52,537 nt of DNA from positions 541,157 through 593,693 of the forward strand of contig NZ_AYVY01000002.1 in NCBI RefSeq assembly GCF_000503055.1, read 5' to 3'. A program made the translations under genes and the position numbers. The stretch is from Mesorhizobium sp. LSHC420B00 (lineage in GTDB: Bacteria > Pseudomonadota > Alphaproteobacteria > Rhizobiales > Rhizobiaceae). The notes beneath the pieces were generated by a model. It made no database searches, was not told where the DNA came from, and worked only from the letters and a program-made list of their open reading frames with translations. Of this stretch, positions 26,326-34,733 are shown piece by piece (within the stretch, counting starts at the first letter, position 1; each line of letters opens with the position of its first letter).

Positions 26326-27714
26326 TCAGACGCGCTCACCATCTCTCACCCGGTAAGTCGGCTTGTACATGGTGACGAGTTCTTCCGCCGCGGTCGGATG
26401 CACCGCCATGGTACGATCGAAATCATCCTTGGTCAGCCCGGCCTTCAGCGGTATGCCGAGAAGCTGCGCCATTTCGCCGGCATCCGGCCCGAGGATGTGG
26501 GCGCCGAGGACTCTTTTCGAGGCGCCGTCGACGACCAGCTTCATCAGCATCTTTTCATCGCGGCCGGAAAGCGTGTGCCGCATTGGCCGGAAGGTGGCGC
26601 GGTAGATTTCGAGATCCGAAAAGCGTTTTGCCGCCTCATCCTCCGACAGGCCGACCGTGCCGATCTCGGGCTGGGAAAAGACCGCGGTCGCGATCGTGTC
26701 GTGGTCGGGCGCCGTCGGCTTGTCCTTGAAGGCGGTCTCGACGAAGCACATCGCCTCGTGGATTGCCACCGGCGTCAATTGCACGCGGTGGGTGACGTCA
26801 CCGATCGCCCAGATGTTGTCGATATTGGTGCGGGAGTATCCGTCGACCTGGATTGCCCCGGTCTTGGTCATCTCGATGCCGACGCCTTCCAGGCCCATGT
26901 TCTCGGTATTGGGAATGCGGCCGATGGCGAGCATGACCTGATCGACCGTCAGCACCGTGCCGCCGGTGACAAGCGCGTCGAGCCGGCCGTCAGGCCGCTT
27001 CCTGACCCACTCTGACACGGCGTGGCAGAGAATTCTTACCCCCTTCTTTTCCATCGTCTCGTGCAGCATGCGTCGGAGGTCCATGTCGAAACGGCTGAGG
27101 ATCTCCTTGCCGCGGTAGACCAGCGTCGTGTCGACGCCAAGCCCGTGAAAGATATTGGCGAATTCGACGGCGATATAGCCGCCGCCCTCGATCATGATTG
27201 CCTTCGGCAGCTCCTTGAGGTCGAAGGCCTCGTTGGAGAAGATGCAGTGCTCATGGCCGGGCAATGCCGGGTGCGGTGCCGGACGCCCGCCGGTAGCGAT
27301 CAGGATCTGGTCGGCGGTAACGGTGCGATCCTCACCGAGAAGATGCACCACATGCGGATCGACCAGCACGGCGCGTGAGTGAAAGACTTCGCCGCCGGCA
27401 CCCTGCACATTGTTCTGGTAGATGGCCTCCAGCCGGCTGATTTCGCGGTCCTTGTTGGCGACCAGCGTCGGCCAGTCGAAATGCGCCTCAGGCACCGTCC
27501 AGCCATAGCCGGCGGCGTCGGCGAAATGTTCGGGGAACTGGGAGGCATAGACATAGAGCTTTTTCGGCACACAGCCGCGGATCACGCAGGTGCCGCCATA
27601 GCGGTATTCCTCGGCGATGCCGACCCGCTTGCCGAGTGCTGCCGCGACGCGCGCCGCCCTCACCCCGCCGGAGCCGCCGCCGATGACGAAAAGATCGTAG
27701 TCGTAACCGGCCAT
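26326..27714 (-). CDS. gor: Glutathione-disulfide reductase
   Basis: 462-aa FAD/NADPH flavoprotein that reduces oxidised glutathione. FAD-binding IGGGSGGVRAAR at residues 11-22, redox-active pair C43/C48 in GTCVIRGCVPKK, NADPH-binding GGGYIAVEFA in the middle, second FAD motif IWAIGDVTHRVQLTP, and the C-terminal interface HPTAAEE with the catalytic His-Glu pair are all intact. Start ATG follows AAGGAG. It is the third gene after rpiA and the DUF2059 gene on this strand, but a hairpin terminator upstream suggests that it has its own promoter or receives only read-through. Confidence 0.96.
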   Translation of the reverse strand: MAGYDYDLFVIGGGSGGVRAARVAAALGKRVGIAEEYRYGGTCVIRGCVPKKLYVYASQFPEHFADAAGYGWTVPEAHFDWPTLVANKDREISRLEAIYQNNVQGAGGEVFHSRAVLVDPHVVHLLGEDRTVTADQILIATGGRPAPHPALPGHEHCIFSNEAFDLKELPKAIMIEGGGYIAVEFANIFHGLGVDTTLVYRGKEILSRFDMDLRRMLHETMEKKGVRILCHAVSEWVRKRPDGRLDALVTGGTVLTVDQVMLAIGRIPNTENMGLEGVGIEMTKTGAIQVDGYSRTNIDNIWAIGDVTHRVQLTPVAIHEAMCFVETAFKDKPTAPDHDTIATAVFSQPEIGTVGLSEDEAAKRFSDLEIYRATFRPMRHTLSGRDEKMLMKLVVDGASKRVLGAHILGPDAGEMAQLLGIPLKAGLTKDDFDRTMAVHPTAAEELVTMYKPTYRVRDGERV

Positions 27715-27771
27715 GGCTGAACTCCTTGCCCCTCAAACACCGAGACAGGTAGGCTGCCGACCATCAAAAGA

Positions 27772-27794
27772 AAAGCCCGGACTTGCCGGGCTTT
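27772..27794 (-). terminator. Terminator after the DUF2059 gene
   Basis: Nine-bp stem AAAGCCCGG (27772-27780) / CCGGGCTTT (27786-27794), loop ACTTG, with TTTTCTTTTG following on the minus strand. It would end the rpiA-DUF2059 transcript before gor. Confidence 0.85.
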
Positions 27795-27832
27795 CTGGTC
27801 CAGTGGCGGTCAGGCCGCTCGGAAGTCCGCGA

Positions 27833-28429
27833 TCAATTCGGTGTGGCGTCCGCGGGAGCAGCGCCATCGGCCGGGGCGGCACCGTCGGCAGGTGCGGCAC
27901 CGTCGGCAGGTGCGGCCGGCGCCTTGGCATTCGCCGCTGCACCCAGGGTCTCGCCTACCTGCTGGGCGAGATCGCGAGCCAGGCCGTTCTGCCAGATGTC
28001 GGCAGCCTTCACCAGCTCGCGCGTCACGATCGAGCCGTTGTCGAGCAGCTTCTTGCCGGTATCGGAATTGTAGAAGGCGGCGATTTCAGTGAGTTCCTTT
28101 TCCGAGAACACTTTTGCATAGGCAAGCGCTGCTTCCTTTTCCAGGTCGGCGCGGCGCGATGCCAGGGCCATCGCCTTCTCGTTGATCGTCTTGGCGATCA
28201 GTTCCTGCATGTCCGGGTTCTTCTGGATCAGCTGCTGCTCGAGCGCCGCGGCAGCTTGCGGCAGGATGTTGTCGAACGTATCCGTCGCATGGATCGCCGC
28301 GACCGCGGCGCGCGCCGCCTTCAAATGCGCATCAGTGACATCCTGCGAAAACGCCGGCGACGAAAACGCGAAAACGGCCGAGGCCGCCAGAATGGCAAAA
28401 AAGCGGCCAACCCGGTTATGCAACATCAT
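27833..28429 (-). CDS. DUF2059 domain-containing secreted protein with repeat tail
   Basis: 198-aa exported protein. Signal peptide to about AFS, then a helical DUF2059 domain ([17 protein letters not shown], then [22 protein letters not shown]). The C-terminal tail is low complexity, with about three copies of a six-residue PADGAA unit encoded by 18-bp tandem repeats, and ends in ATPN. The family is common next to rpiA/gor in Rhizobiales and its role is unknown; a periplasmic helper is likely. ATG 28429 follows GGGAG and overlaps the rpiA stop by 14 nt, so it is probably translated from the rpiA transcript. Confidence 0.88.
   Translation of the reverse strand: MMLHNRVGRFFAILAASAVFAFSSPAFSQDVTDAHLKAARAAVAAIHATDTFDNILPQAAAALEQQLIQKNPDMQELIAKTINEKAMALASRRADLEKEAALAYAKVFSEKELTEIAAFYNSDTGKKLLDNGSIVTRELVKAADIWQNGLARDLAQQVGETLGAAANAKAPAAPADGAAPADGAAPADGAAPADATPN
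27858..27911. repeat. Tandem 18-bp repeat inside the DUF2059 gene
   Basis: Two identical 18-bp units (27876-27893, 27894-27911; GCGGCACCGTCGGCAGGT) preceded by one divergent copy (27858-27875). The unit is in frame and encodes the PADGAA tail; copy number could vary by slippage without frameshift. Confidence 0.85.
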
Positions 28430-29147
28430 GATCGGTAAAACTCCCTGGTTTTCGGGCGGCATGGACGGTTTGGATGCCGTCGCCACCGGCTATGATGGCC
28501 GTTGATGCCAGCCCGATGAAAAGACCATGCTCGACCACGCCCGGAATGGCGTGGAGAGCATTCGAAAGCGCTCTTGTATCCGGAATGCGGCCAAAAGATG
28601 CATCGAGGATAAAATGGCCGCCGTCCGTAACAAATGGCTGGCTCCCCGTCATCCTCAGTGTAACAGGGCCGGAAAGGCCAAGGTTTGCAGCCACTGCGCC
28701 AACTGCAATTTCGGTGGCGCGCAGGCCAAATCGGTTGACTTCGATGGGCAGCGGAAAACGGCCGATCATCTCGACCATCTTGGAGCTGTCGGCGATGACG
28801 ATCATGCGGGCGGAGGCCGCCGCGACGATCTTTTCGCGCAGCAGCGCGCCGCCGCCGCCCTTGACCAGTGTCAGCGCCGGATCGATCTCGTCGGCGCCGT
28901 CGATGGTGAGGTCGAGCTCGGGCGTTTCCTCGAGGGTCGACAGCGGCACACCAAGCTCGGTGCAAAGGACGGCGGTGCGCTCCGAGGTCGGCACGCCGAT
29001 GACAGTCAGGCCGGTGGCGACCTTGTCGGCGAGCAGCCGCACGAACTCATCCGCTGTCGTGCCGGTGCCGATGCCGAGCCGCATGCCGTCCGTGACATGG
29101 GCAAGCGCTGCCCGCGCAGCCTCAACCTTCAATTGCCTCGCATCCAT
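28416..29147 (-). CDS. rpiA: Ribose-5-phosphate isomerase A
   Basis: 243-aa cytoplasmic enzyme that interconverts ribose-5-phosphate and ribulose-5-phosphate in the pentose phosphate pathway. Active-site loops [11 protein letters not shown] (phosphate binding), [10 protein letters not shown] and [11 protein letters not shown] are complete, as is the later ADSSKMV segment. Start ATG 29147 gives the normal N-terminus ([15 protein letters not shown]); a longer frame reaches 29222 without family support. The stop overlaps the DUF2059 start by 14 nt. A phosphoglycolate-phosphatase-like gene is divergent, leaving 144 bp for both promoters. Confidence 0.95.
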   Translation of the reverse strand: MDARQLKVEAARAALAHVTDGMRLGIGTGTTADEFVRLLADKVATGLTVIGVPTSERTAVLCTELGVPLSTLEETPELDLTIDGADEIDPALTLVKGGGGALLREKIVAAASARMIVIADSSKMVEMIGRFPLPIEVNRFGLRATEIAVGAVAANLGLSGPVTLRMTGSQPFVTDGGHFILDASFGRIPDTRALSNALHAIPGVVEHGLFIGLASTAIIAGGDGIQTVHAARKPGSFTDHDVA

Positions 29148-29291
29148 GCCGGGTCCCGAGATTTGTTTCGGCGCTCGTAGCATTTTTGCCGGGCTGGTCA
29201 AAGGACCTTGCCCGCGATGCATAAGCCGGCTTGCCTGAACGGGCCGCAGCGGTTATCGCCTGCCGGCAATCAAATCGTCACAGGACAGGCC

Positions 29292-29975
29292 ATGACCCGA
29301 CCGATCATCGTGTTCGACCTCGACGGGACGCTGATCGACACGGCGCCGGATCTGCTCGACAGCCTCAACCACAGCCTTGCCGCCAGCCAGCTCACGGCCG
29401 TCGACGAAGCCGGCTTCAAGCGCTTCGTCGGCCATGGCGGCCGGGTGATGATAGAGCGCGCCCATGCAGCGCAGCACAGGTCGCTGGCAGTGGAGGAGCA
29501 CGACCGCCTGCTAAAGCTGTTTCTGGACCATTACACCGTTAACATTCCCGGCAAATCGCGCCCCTACCCGGGCGTACCGGAGGCGATCGCGCGGTTCGCG
29601 GCGGCCGGGTACCTGCTGGCCATCTGCACCAACAAATACGAGGCCAATTCGGTGGCACTGATCGAGGCGCTCGGCATGACCAGGCATTTCGCGGCGATCT
29701 GCGGCCAGGACAGTTTTCCGTTCCGCAAGCCAGACCCGCGCCATCTCACGCAGACCATCGCGCGTGCCGGCGGCGACCCGCACCGTGCACTGATGGTCGG
29801 TGATTCGCAGACCGACATCGACACGGCAAAGGCCGCCGGCATTCCGGTGGTGGCAGTCGATTTCGGCTACACCGACCGTCATGTGCGGGAGTTTGAACCG
29901 TCGGCGGTGATCTCGCATTTCGATTCGCTGACGCTCGATATGGTACAAGGGCTGATGGCCGCGGCAGAGGGCTGA
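29292..29975 (+). CDS. gph: HAD-family phosphoglycolate phosphatase-like
   Basis: 227-aa haloacid-dehalogenase-type phosphatase. Motif I DLDGTLIDT with the nucleophile and acid aspartates at residues 9 and 11, motif II in CTNKYEAN, motif III lysine in FRKPDP, and motif IV GDSQTDIDTAKAAGIPVV are intact, with the usual helical cap between I and II. Gph removes phosphate from 2-phosphoglycolate formed during DNA repair or oxygenation. Start ATG 29292 follows AGGACA. Annotation as Gph rather than another HAD phosphatase rests on overall motif spacing and on its place beside rpiA. Confidence 0.85.
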   Translation: MTRPIIVFDLDGTLIDTAPDLLDSLNHSLAASQLTAVDEAGFKRFVGHGGRVMIERAHAAQHRSLAVEEHDRLLKLFLDHYTVNIPGKSRPYPGVPEAIARFAAAGYLLAICTNKYEANSVALIEALGMTRHFAAICGQDSFPFRKPDPRHLTQTIARAGGDPHRALMVGDSQTDIDTAKAAGIPVVAVDFGYTDRHVREFEPSAVISHFDSLTLDMVQGLMAAAEG

Positions 29976-30077
29976 AGCCGGCCATAGTCCGGACCGCCAG
30001 ATGCCGACCGACAAGTGGTTGACTTCGCGGGCCGGCCTCCCTTATATCGCGGCGCGCTTGGCCTTCGGGCAACGAGC

Positions 30078-30152
30078 GGGCGATTAGCTCAGCGGGAGAG
30101 CACACCCTTCACACGGGTGGGGTCGCAGGTTCAATCCCTGCATCGCCCACCA
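30078..30152 (+). tRNA. tRNA-Val (anticodon CAC)
   Basis: A 75-nt tRNA with encoded CCA. Acceptor GGGCGAT (30078-30084) pairs with ATCGCCC (30142-30148), discriminator A. D-arm GCTC..GAGC, anticodon loop TTCACAC in a CACCC/GGGTG stem, T-loop TTCAATC. It reads GUG codons. Confidence 0.97.
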
Positions 30153-30185
30153 TCTGCTTTCCTGAATCAATTCCAAGTCAGAGCG

Positions 30186-30215
30186 GCTAGTTGTCAAAAT
30201 CTGACGCTTGGTGCC
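30186..30215 (+). repeat. Left 30-bp inverted repeat of the tRNA-Val islet
   Basis: Begins GCTAGTTGTCAAAATCTGAC and ends GCTTGGTGCC; matches the reverse complement of 31247-31276 at 28 of 30 positions. It starts 33 bp after tRNA-Val. The outer flanks show no target-site duplication that I can see. Confidence 0.85.
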
Positions 30216-30430
30216 GAAGCAGTAGGCCCGCTCTGGGTAAACCTGCCTTTCGCTCCGGCTGCTGAAGCGGCTTTATCGCGCCCACTGCAAGCATATCGCC
30301 CATTCGGCAAACTCGCGCGTCGAGGCCTTTTTCAGCGGCGCGAAGCAATCCCCGCCGCCTGGGAGCGGCTGGAGCGCCCGTCGCGGTCATCAAGCGGGTC
30401 GCTCGCTACGCTCCCGCTACGGACTCGATG

Positions 30431-31096
30431 TCACCCATTGTGAGGCCGCAGCCCGATCACGGTCCGCGCTAAACCCAACCCGAACCAAAGTGTCCACAGG
30501 GACATCACCAGTGATGCCACGACCCAGACGAAGCTGCCCAGGGTGACTCCGAGCCACATGCCCAGGGGCCAACCGAGGAAGGCTCCAATTCCGGCCACGA
30601 CTGCGATGTACGATGCCCAGACCGGCGTGGCTCGGTGAGTGGTCTGCGCCTCGTTGCCAGCGATCACGGCAACGGCCAACGCCAAAAACATGAAGCCGTT
30701 GGCCTTTCCTTCGGAAAATGCCCACCAGGCCTCGAAAGTTGCCGTGTCCCCGGCGGCAGCAGCGGCGGAGACCACGGTGGCCTCGGCCACCGCGGTCGTC
30801 ATGGTCCAGAGGGCGCCGACAGTCAGCACACCCCAGGCAGACAACGTCCACCACGCCTCGGTGAGGCGCGATCTGGCCGCCAGCACGATCAGACCTGTCA
30901 GGACGAACAGTGATAGCGCTACCGCGGAAACCCAATGGATGATCGCCCATCGGACAGGGTCGTCGGTGATGACTCCCATCTGGCGACCCATATCGGGATC
31001 GATCGGCCCATGGCCGACCAGCGCGCCTGCCAGCAGGATAGAGGCGATCGCAAGCCAAACTCCTGCTACGCGCGTTCCTTCTTCTGTGTTTGCCAT
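30431..31096 (-). CDS. Unrecognised integral membrane protein within inverted-repeat islet
   Basis: 221-aa membrane protein with about six to seven helices and short loops; no enzyme motif stands out. The start ATG 31096 is chosen because GAGG precedes it and the following MANTEEGTRVAGVWLAIAS gives a short cytoplasmic tail before helix 1; the frame runs on upstream to 31303 but that part looks non-coding. The middle has a hydrophilic segment (ATFEAWWAFSEGKANG) between helices 4 and 5. It resembles membrane proteins loosely called DUF4386-like, but that is not certain. It is the sole gene between two 30-bp inverted repeats, next to tRNA-Val, which points to acquisition as a unit. Confidence 0.65.
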   Translation of the reverse strand: MANTEEGTRVAGVWLAIASILLAGALVGHGPIDPDMGRQMGVITDDPVRWAIIHWVSAVALSLFVLTGLIVLAARSRLTEAWWTLSAWGVLTVGALWTMTTAVAEATVVSAAAAAGDTATFEAWWAFSEGKANGFMFLALAVAVIAGNEAQTTHRATPVWASYIAVVAGIGAFLGWPLGMWLGVTLGSFVWVVASLVMSLWTLWFGLGLARTVIGLRPHNG

Positions 31097-31246
31097 AGAG
31101 ACCTCGCGCAGTAATGGTCCCATGTCCCATCTAGCGCCAGATTTCAAAGGGTTGCAAGATGGCCAATGATCGGAACGGGTCAACTGACGCCGTAACATTG
31201 CCACATCTGTACGACCGGAAAGGGTCGGAACAGATAATCCGCATTG

Positions 31247-31276
31247 GGCACCAAGCGTCAGATTTTTACCACTAGC
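31247..31276 (-). repeat. Right 30-bp inverted repeat of the islet
   Basis: Reverse complement of the left copy except for two positions (GCTAGTGGTAAAAATC versus GCTAGTTGTCAAAATC). It overlaps the last codons and TAG stop of the adjacent small secreted-protein gene, so that gene's 3' end is part of, or was formed by, the repeat. Confidence 0.85.
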
Positions 31277-31544
31277 AGCTGCAGGTCGCCCCCTCGCCCC
31301 CAAAATTCTTTTGGGCGAAATTCAAGGCGCTGCTGTAGCTCGTGTAGCTCTGGAACTGGCAAACGTTGGAGCCGGCCCGCACCTTCATCTGCTCGATATC
31401 CCAGAACGAAACTTCGATACGGTCGTCGGCGCAATAGACCGTATAGCGTTCAGGTTCCAGCGCCTCGGCTTTCTGCACAGGCATCGAAACGGACGGGATG
31501 GAAAGTATGGAAAGTACAAATATGATGGCATGACGCATTTGCAT
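31272..31544 (-). CDS. Small secreted cysteine-containing protein
   Basis: 90-aa exported protein: signal peptide to about KAEA, then a roughly 60-residue mature part with cysteines in VYCADD, NVCQFQ and a C-terminal TCSC. Segments RIEVSFWDIEQMKVRAGSN and FAQKNFGGEG are the best-conserved-looking parts. I do not recognise a family. Start ATG 31544 follows GGGGT; ATG two codons later is possible. Its TAG stop lies within the right inverted repeat, so the natural C-terminus may have been trimmed or replaced by that repeat. Confidence 0.6.
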   Translation of the reverse strand: MQMRHAIIFVLSILSIPSVSMPVQKAEALEPERYTVYCADDRIEVSFWDIEQMKVRAGSNVCQFQSYTSYSSALNFAQKNFGGEGATCSC

Positions 31545-31742
31545 GTAGACCCCCGAGTGACCGTCGGCACTGTTATGGCCGCGATGTTGAGGCGACGCAT
31601 CATGATTTTAAGCAGTCGCCTTGTTCTTTCGGCGGCCATAGATCAGGTACGGACGGCGCCTCGTTGTAGCGCAACGCTCCGCGATCCCGGAACAAACCTG
31701 TATGGAAACGAGTTTCTGGTGATCGAGATGTGAGGGAAAGCC

Positions 31743-31994
31743 ATGTCCAGACTTGTTTTGGCGGCCGCCGTGCTGCTTGTCGGCGGATCGGCCTTTGCGG
31801 CTGACGAAAATCCGGTGCCGGCGCAGAATGCCAAGAAGCTGTCGGAAATCATTGCCAAAGTCGAGCAGCGCGACGACTTCCGCTACATCAAGGAAATCGA
31901 TTGGGACAGCGGCGCCTACACCGTCATTTATTACACGAACGACAAGGCCAAAGTCGAAATCACCTATGATCCGGTGACAGCCGCGCCGAAATGA
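31743..31994 (+). CDS. Small secreted PepSY-like protein
   Basis: 83-aa exported protein with a signal peptide ending near AFA, followed by one compact alpha/beta unit: KKLSEIIAKVEQRDDFRYI then IDWDSGAYTVIYYTNDKAKVEI. The layout (helix, then three strands, with a conserved W/Y pattern) fits PepSY-type domains that inhibit proteases or bind partners in the periplasm. The ribosome binding site GAGGGAAAG precedes ATG. It is probably monocistronic; 127 bp separate it from the next start. Confidence 0.75.
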   Translation: MSRLVLAAAVLLVGGSAFAADENPVPAQNAKKLSEIIAKVEQRDDFRYIKEIDWDSGAYTVIYYTNDKAKVEITYDPVTAAPK

Positions 31995-32121
31995 AGCTGT
32001 CCGCCAACGGTCCAGATTCTAAAAAATGGCGCGCCTCGAAGGTCCCGGGCCTTCGGCACACCCTTGCGCAGATATGACTTTGATGGCTGACTGGGTGCTA
32101 TCATTGCGCGCGGGGGTGGGC

Positions 32122-32598
32122 ATGGCGACGGTAAAGCACGTATTGAAACGCTTTCTGATGATGCTCGCGGGTTATTTCATAGCGGTACTGGTTGGGCTGA
32201 TCGCGGTGGCGGCGATCTATGGCGGGCTGAGCTCGCTGCCAAATGCGCCGAATTATTTCGACGTCATGGGTGTCAGCCCCGTTGCGGTGCTGCTGTTGCC
32301 GCCGCTCGGCATGTTCATCTATTTTCTGACGATCGTGCTGACTGCCCTGCAGACGCTGATCTTCGCACTGATTGCCGAGTTTTTCTCGCTGCGCAGTTTT
32401 TGGCTGCATATGATCTTCGGCGCCGCGGCTGCGGTTGGCGGCTTCGCCCTGATCTGGCCCAGTGTACCAGACGATACGAACCCGGAGCGCTGGGCCGATG
32501 TCGGTATTATTGCAGCGGCAGGCGTTGTCGCCGGCCTGGTTTATTGGCTGATCGCCGGGCGCGAGGCCGGCTTCCGGCGTCCGCTCTTTCAGCGCTAG
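32122..32598 (+). CDS. Integral membrane protein of unknown function
   Basis: 158-aa inner-membrane protein with four hydrophobic helices (about residues 10-32, 48-80, 85-112, 125-148), a short basic N-terminus (MATVKHVLKRF) and a basic C-terminal tail. No catalytic motif. The ATG at 32122 is preferred over the frame's earlier ATG (32026) because GGGGTGGG precedes it and the extra N-terminus lacks features. The gene is convergent with the L,D-transpeptidase gene, with 11 bp between the stops. Family not recognised. Confidence 0.7.
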   Translation: MATVKHVLKRFLMMLAGYFIAVLVGLIAVAAIYGGLSSLPNAPNYFDVMGVSPVAVLLLPPLGMFIYFLTIVLTALQTLIFALIAEFFSLRSFWLHMIFGAAAAVGGFALIWPSVPDDTNPERWADVGIIAAAGVVAGLVYWLIAGREAGFRRPLFQR

Positions 32599-32609
32599 AC
32601 CCGCATTCC

Positions 32610-34511
32610 TCAGCTTGCCGGCGAACGCACCGCTTCCGTGCTGTCGAGCGCCTGCTGCAGCCTTGTGTCGCGGCCGTATACGTCGTTGAAATATTCGACA
32701 TTGCCGGACAGGTCCGGCCATGCGGTGAAATAGGCGACATAGACCGGGATCTTGCGTGTCACGTCTTCGGTCGAATGTCCGAGCTTCAGTCTGTCCTCGA
32801 TGTAGTCGACCGAGGTGCCGAGCACGGCAGCCGCCATACCGCGCGGATCCTGCAAGCGCACGCAGCCATGGCTGAGCGCGCGCATGTCGCGCTGGAAAAA
32901 CGACTTCTGCGGCGTGTCATGCATGTAGATGGCGTGCTTGTTGGGGAACAATATCTTCAACTCGCCCAGCGCATTGGCCTCGCTCGGCAGCTGGCGCACG
33001 CCGTAGGGTATCTTCGCGCCATAGGCGCCCCAATTGACCGAGGAGGAGGGAATGCGCTTACCGCGCGCATTGACCACCTCATAGCCCGCGCGGTCGAGAT
33101 AGCCCGGATCCCGGCGCAGCCGCGGCAGCATCTCATTGACCAGGATCGACTGCGGCACGCCCCAATAGGGATGGAAGTCGACCTGCTCGATCTGGTCATA
33201 GAAGAAAGCAGTCTGGTTGGTGGGCCTGCCGACGACGGCGCGGGTCTTCAGCTTCTCCTCGCCATCGTCGATATAGCTCGCGGTGAAAGCCGGCTGGTTG
33301 ATGAAGACACGCGGGCTGCCGAGGTCGGAAGGCAGCCAGCGCAACTCTTCGAGCGCGACCCGAACCTTCTGAACCTTGTCGGCCTTGGACGTTCCGGCCA
33401 ACGATGCAACGGTACGTGGGCCGATGACGCCGTCGCCTTTCATGCCGGCCCGTTTCTGCACCGCCTTGATCACCGGCACCAGCTCCGGATCGTAGACCTC
33501 GCTGGTGGCGAGCCTCGCCAGGACCTCGCCATAGGCGCCGCCCATCTCGTCATCGAGATTGCGCGCGATCTTTGTCAAAAGCTTCGGCAGTTCAGGGCTG
33601 GTCTGCCCCGGCTTCAGCAGCAGATTGGGATCGATGGTGATTTCGTCTTCGGCGCTGGCCTGGAGCGCTTCCAGTTCGACGCGCAGCGCCTGATACTCGG
33701 CGTTCTGTGGATGCCGCGATTCGAGGTAGGTGCGAGCTTGCTGGGTATGGGCCAGCGTCTTCAGCACCCCTTCCATGTCGAGCGGCTTCGGCGGAAAATC
33801 GTAGTAGCCGGTCATGCGGTTGGGATCGACGCGGCCGCTTTGTGCGTCACGGGCGTAGCGCAGGACGCGTGCCGACAGCGCCATCTCGAAGCGGACCAGC
33901 TCTTTCAGGCGTTCATCGGCATCGCCCGCCGATGTGCCTGCTGCCGGAATTTCGACGGTGTAGTCGGCGGGCGTCAGGCCGTAGCTCGCGGCTTCGCCCA
34001 GCACCCGCACCGCATCCTGCGCACGGCTGCTGGGACTGGTTCCCGTCACCCAGATGAAATCCGGATTGGCTGAGTAGTAGGCGATCAGCGCCTTGGCGAT
34101 GTCCTTCTCGGCATAGAGGTCATAGCCGTCGAGCCCGGCAATGGCTTCGCGGAATGCAGCCCCGGTGGCCGCCGGCTCGAACGCAGCATCCTGCGGCGTT
34201 GCCGGTTCAGGCGCTGCCGACAGTGCCGAAAAATCGACGCGCACCAGCGGATCGCTCTTGTAGGTGTAATAGGACGGGCTGCTGATTTGCGCACCACCAC
34301 CGCCACCACCGGAAGCGGCCGGCGCCTTGGGCCTCGGCTTGTATTTTGACGGTGGCGGGGGAAAGTTACCTTTCGGCGGTGCGTGTTTGACGCCGCCGCC
34401 GAAAAGCATGTCGAAGAACCCTTGTGCTTCAGCCTGCGGCGCGCCGAAGGCCAGCATTGCCACGGCCACCGCAAACGGCAGCACGGTGGCTTTGTTTCCA
34501 AGGAGTTTCAT
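32610..34511 (-). CDS. YcbB-type L,D-transpeptidase
   Basis: 633-aa exported peptidoglycan cross-linking enzyme. Order: signal peptide (to about AEA), a Pro/Gly/Lys-rich linker including a run of glycines (about 40-75), a scaffold domain (100-330) with YAEKDIAKALIAYYSA and YGLTPADY, a PG_binding_1 domain (about 340-375, GDGVIGPRT), and the C-terminal YkuD domain (about 395-590) with HPYWGVPQSI and catalytic SHGCVR near residues 548-553. The catalytic cysteine is Cys551 by my rough count. YcbB-like enzymes form 3-3 cross-links, abundant in rhizobia, and can confer beta-lactam tolerance. No partner gene adjoins it. Confidence 0.94.
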   Translation of the reverse strand: MKLLGNKATVLPFAVAVAMLAFGAPQAEAQGFFDMLFGGGVKHAPPKGNFPPPPSKYKPRPKAPAASGGGGGGAQISSPSYYTYKSDPLVRVDFSALSAAPEPATPQDAAFEPAATGAAFREAIAGLDGYDLYAEKDIAKALIAYYSANPDFIWVTGTSPSSRAQDAVRVLGEAASYGLTPADYTVEIPAAGTSAGDADERLKELVRFEMALSARVLRYARDAQSGRVDPNRMTGYYDFPPKPLDMEGVLKTLAHTQQARTYLESRHPQNAEYQALRVELEALQASAEDEITIDPNLLLKPGQTSPELPKLLTKIARNLDDEMGGAYGEVLARLATSEVYDPELVPVIKAVQKRAGMKGDGVIGPRTVASLAGTSKADKVQKVRVALEELRWLPSDLGSPRVFINQPAFTASYIDDGEEKLKTRAVVGRPTNQTAFFYDQIEQVDFHPYWGVPQSILVNEMLPRLRRDPGYLDRAGYEVVNARGKRIPSSSVNWGAYGAKIPYGVRQLPSEANALGELKILFPNKHAIYMHDTPQKSFFQRDMRALSHGCVRLQDPRGMAAAVLGTSVDYIEDRLKLGHSTEDVTRKIPVYVAYFTAWPDLSGNVEYFNDVYGRDTRLQQALDSTEAVRSPAS

Positions 34512-34733
34512 GGATCACCCGCTCCGGTTGAACCCGGATCCCGTTCCGCACCGCTTTCACGGTCTCGCCCACCGCATGGCGGATGTAAGGCGTGACTATA
34601 CTGATTCATACTGATTTCGTTAAGCTTCCATAAATTTCGGAACGTCTGTTGCAGAACGGTTTCACAACATCGTGACGGGTGGAGCGAATCCGCCGTCGCT
34701 CCCGACCAAATGGTTGCGCCCGTGAGCCAAGCC

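Noticed and set aside
30187..30393. 68-aa minus-strand open frame left of the islet gene
   Set aside because: Basic, low-complexity translation running into the inverted repeat; no start signal and no family features.
32400..34073. 557-aa open frame antisense to the L,D-transpeptidase gene
   Set aside because: Longest shadow in the window, but it has no coherent domain, starts inside another gene and lacks a start signal.
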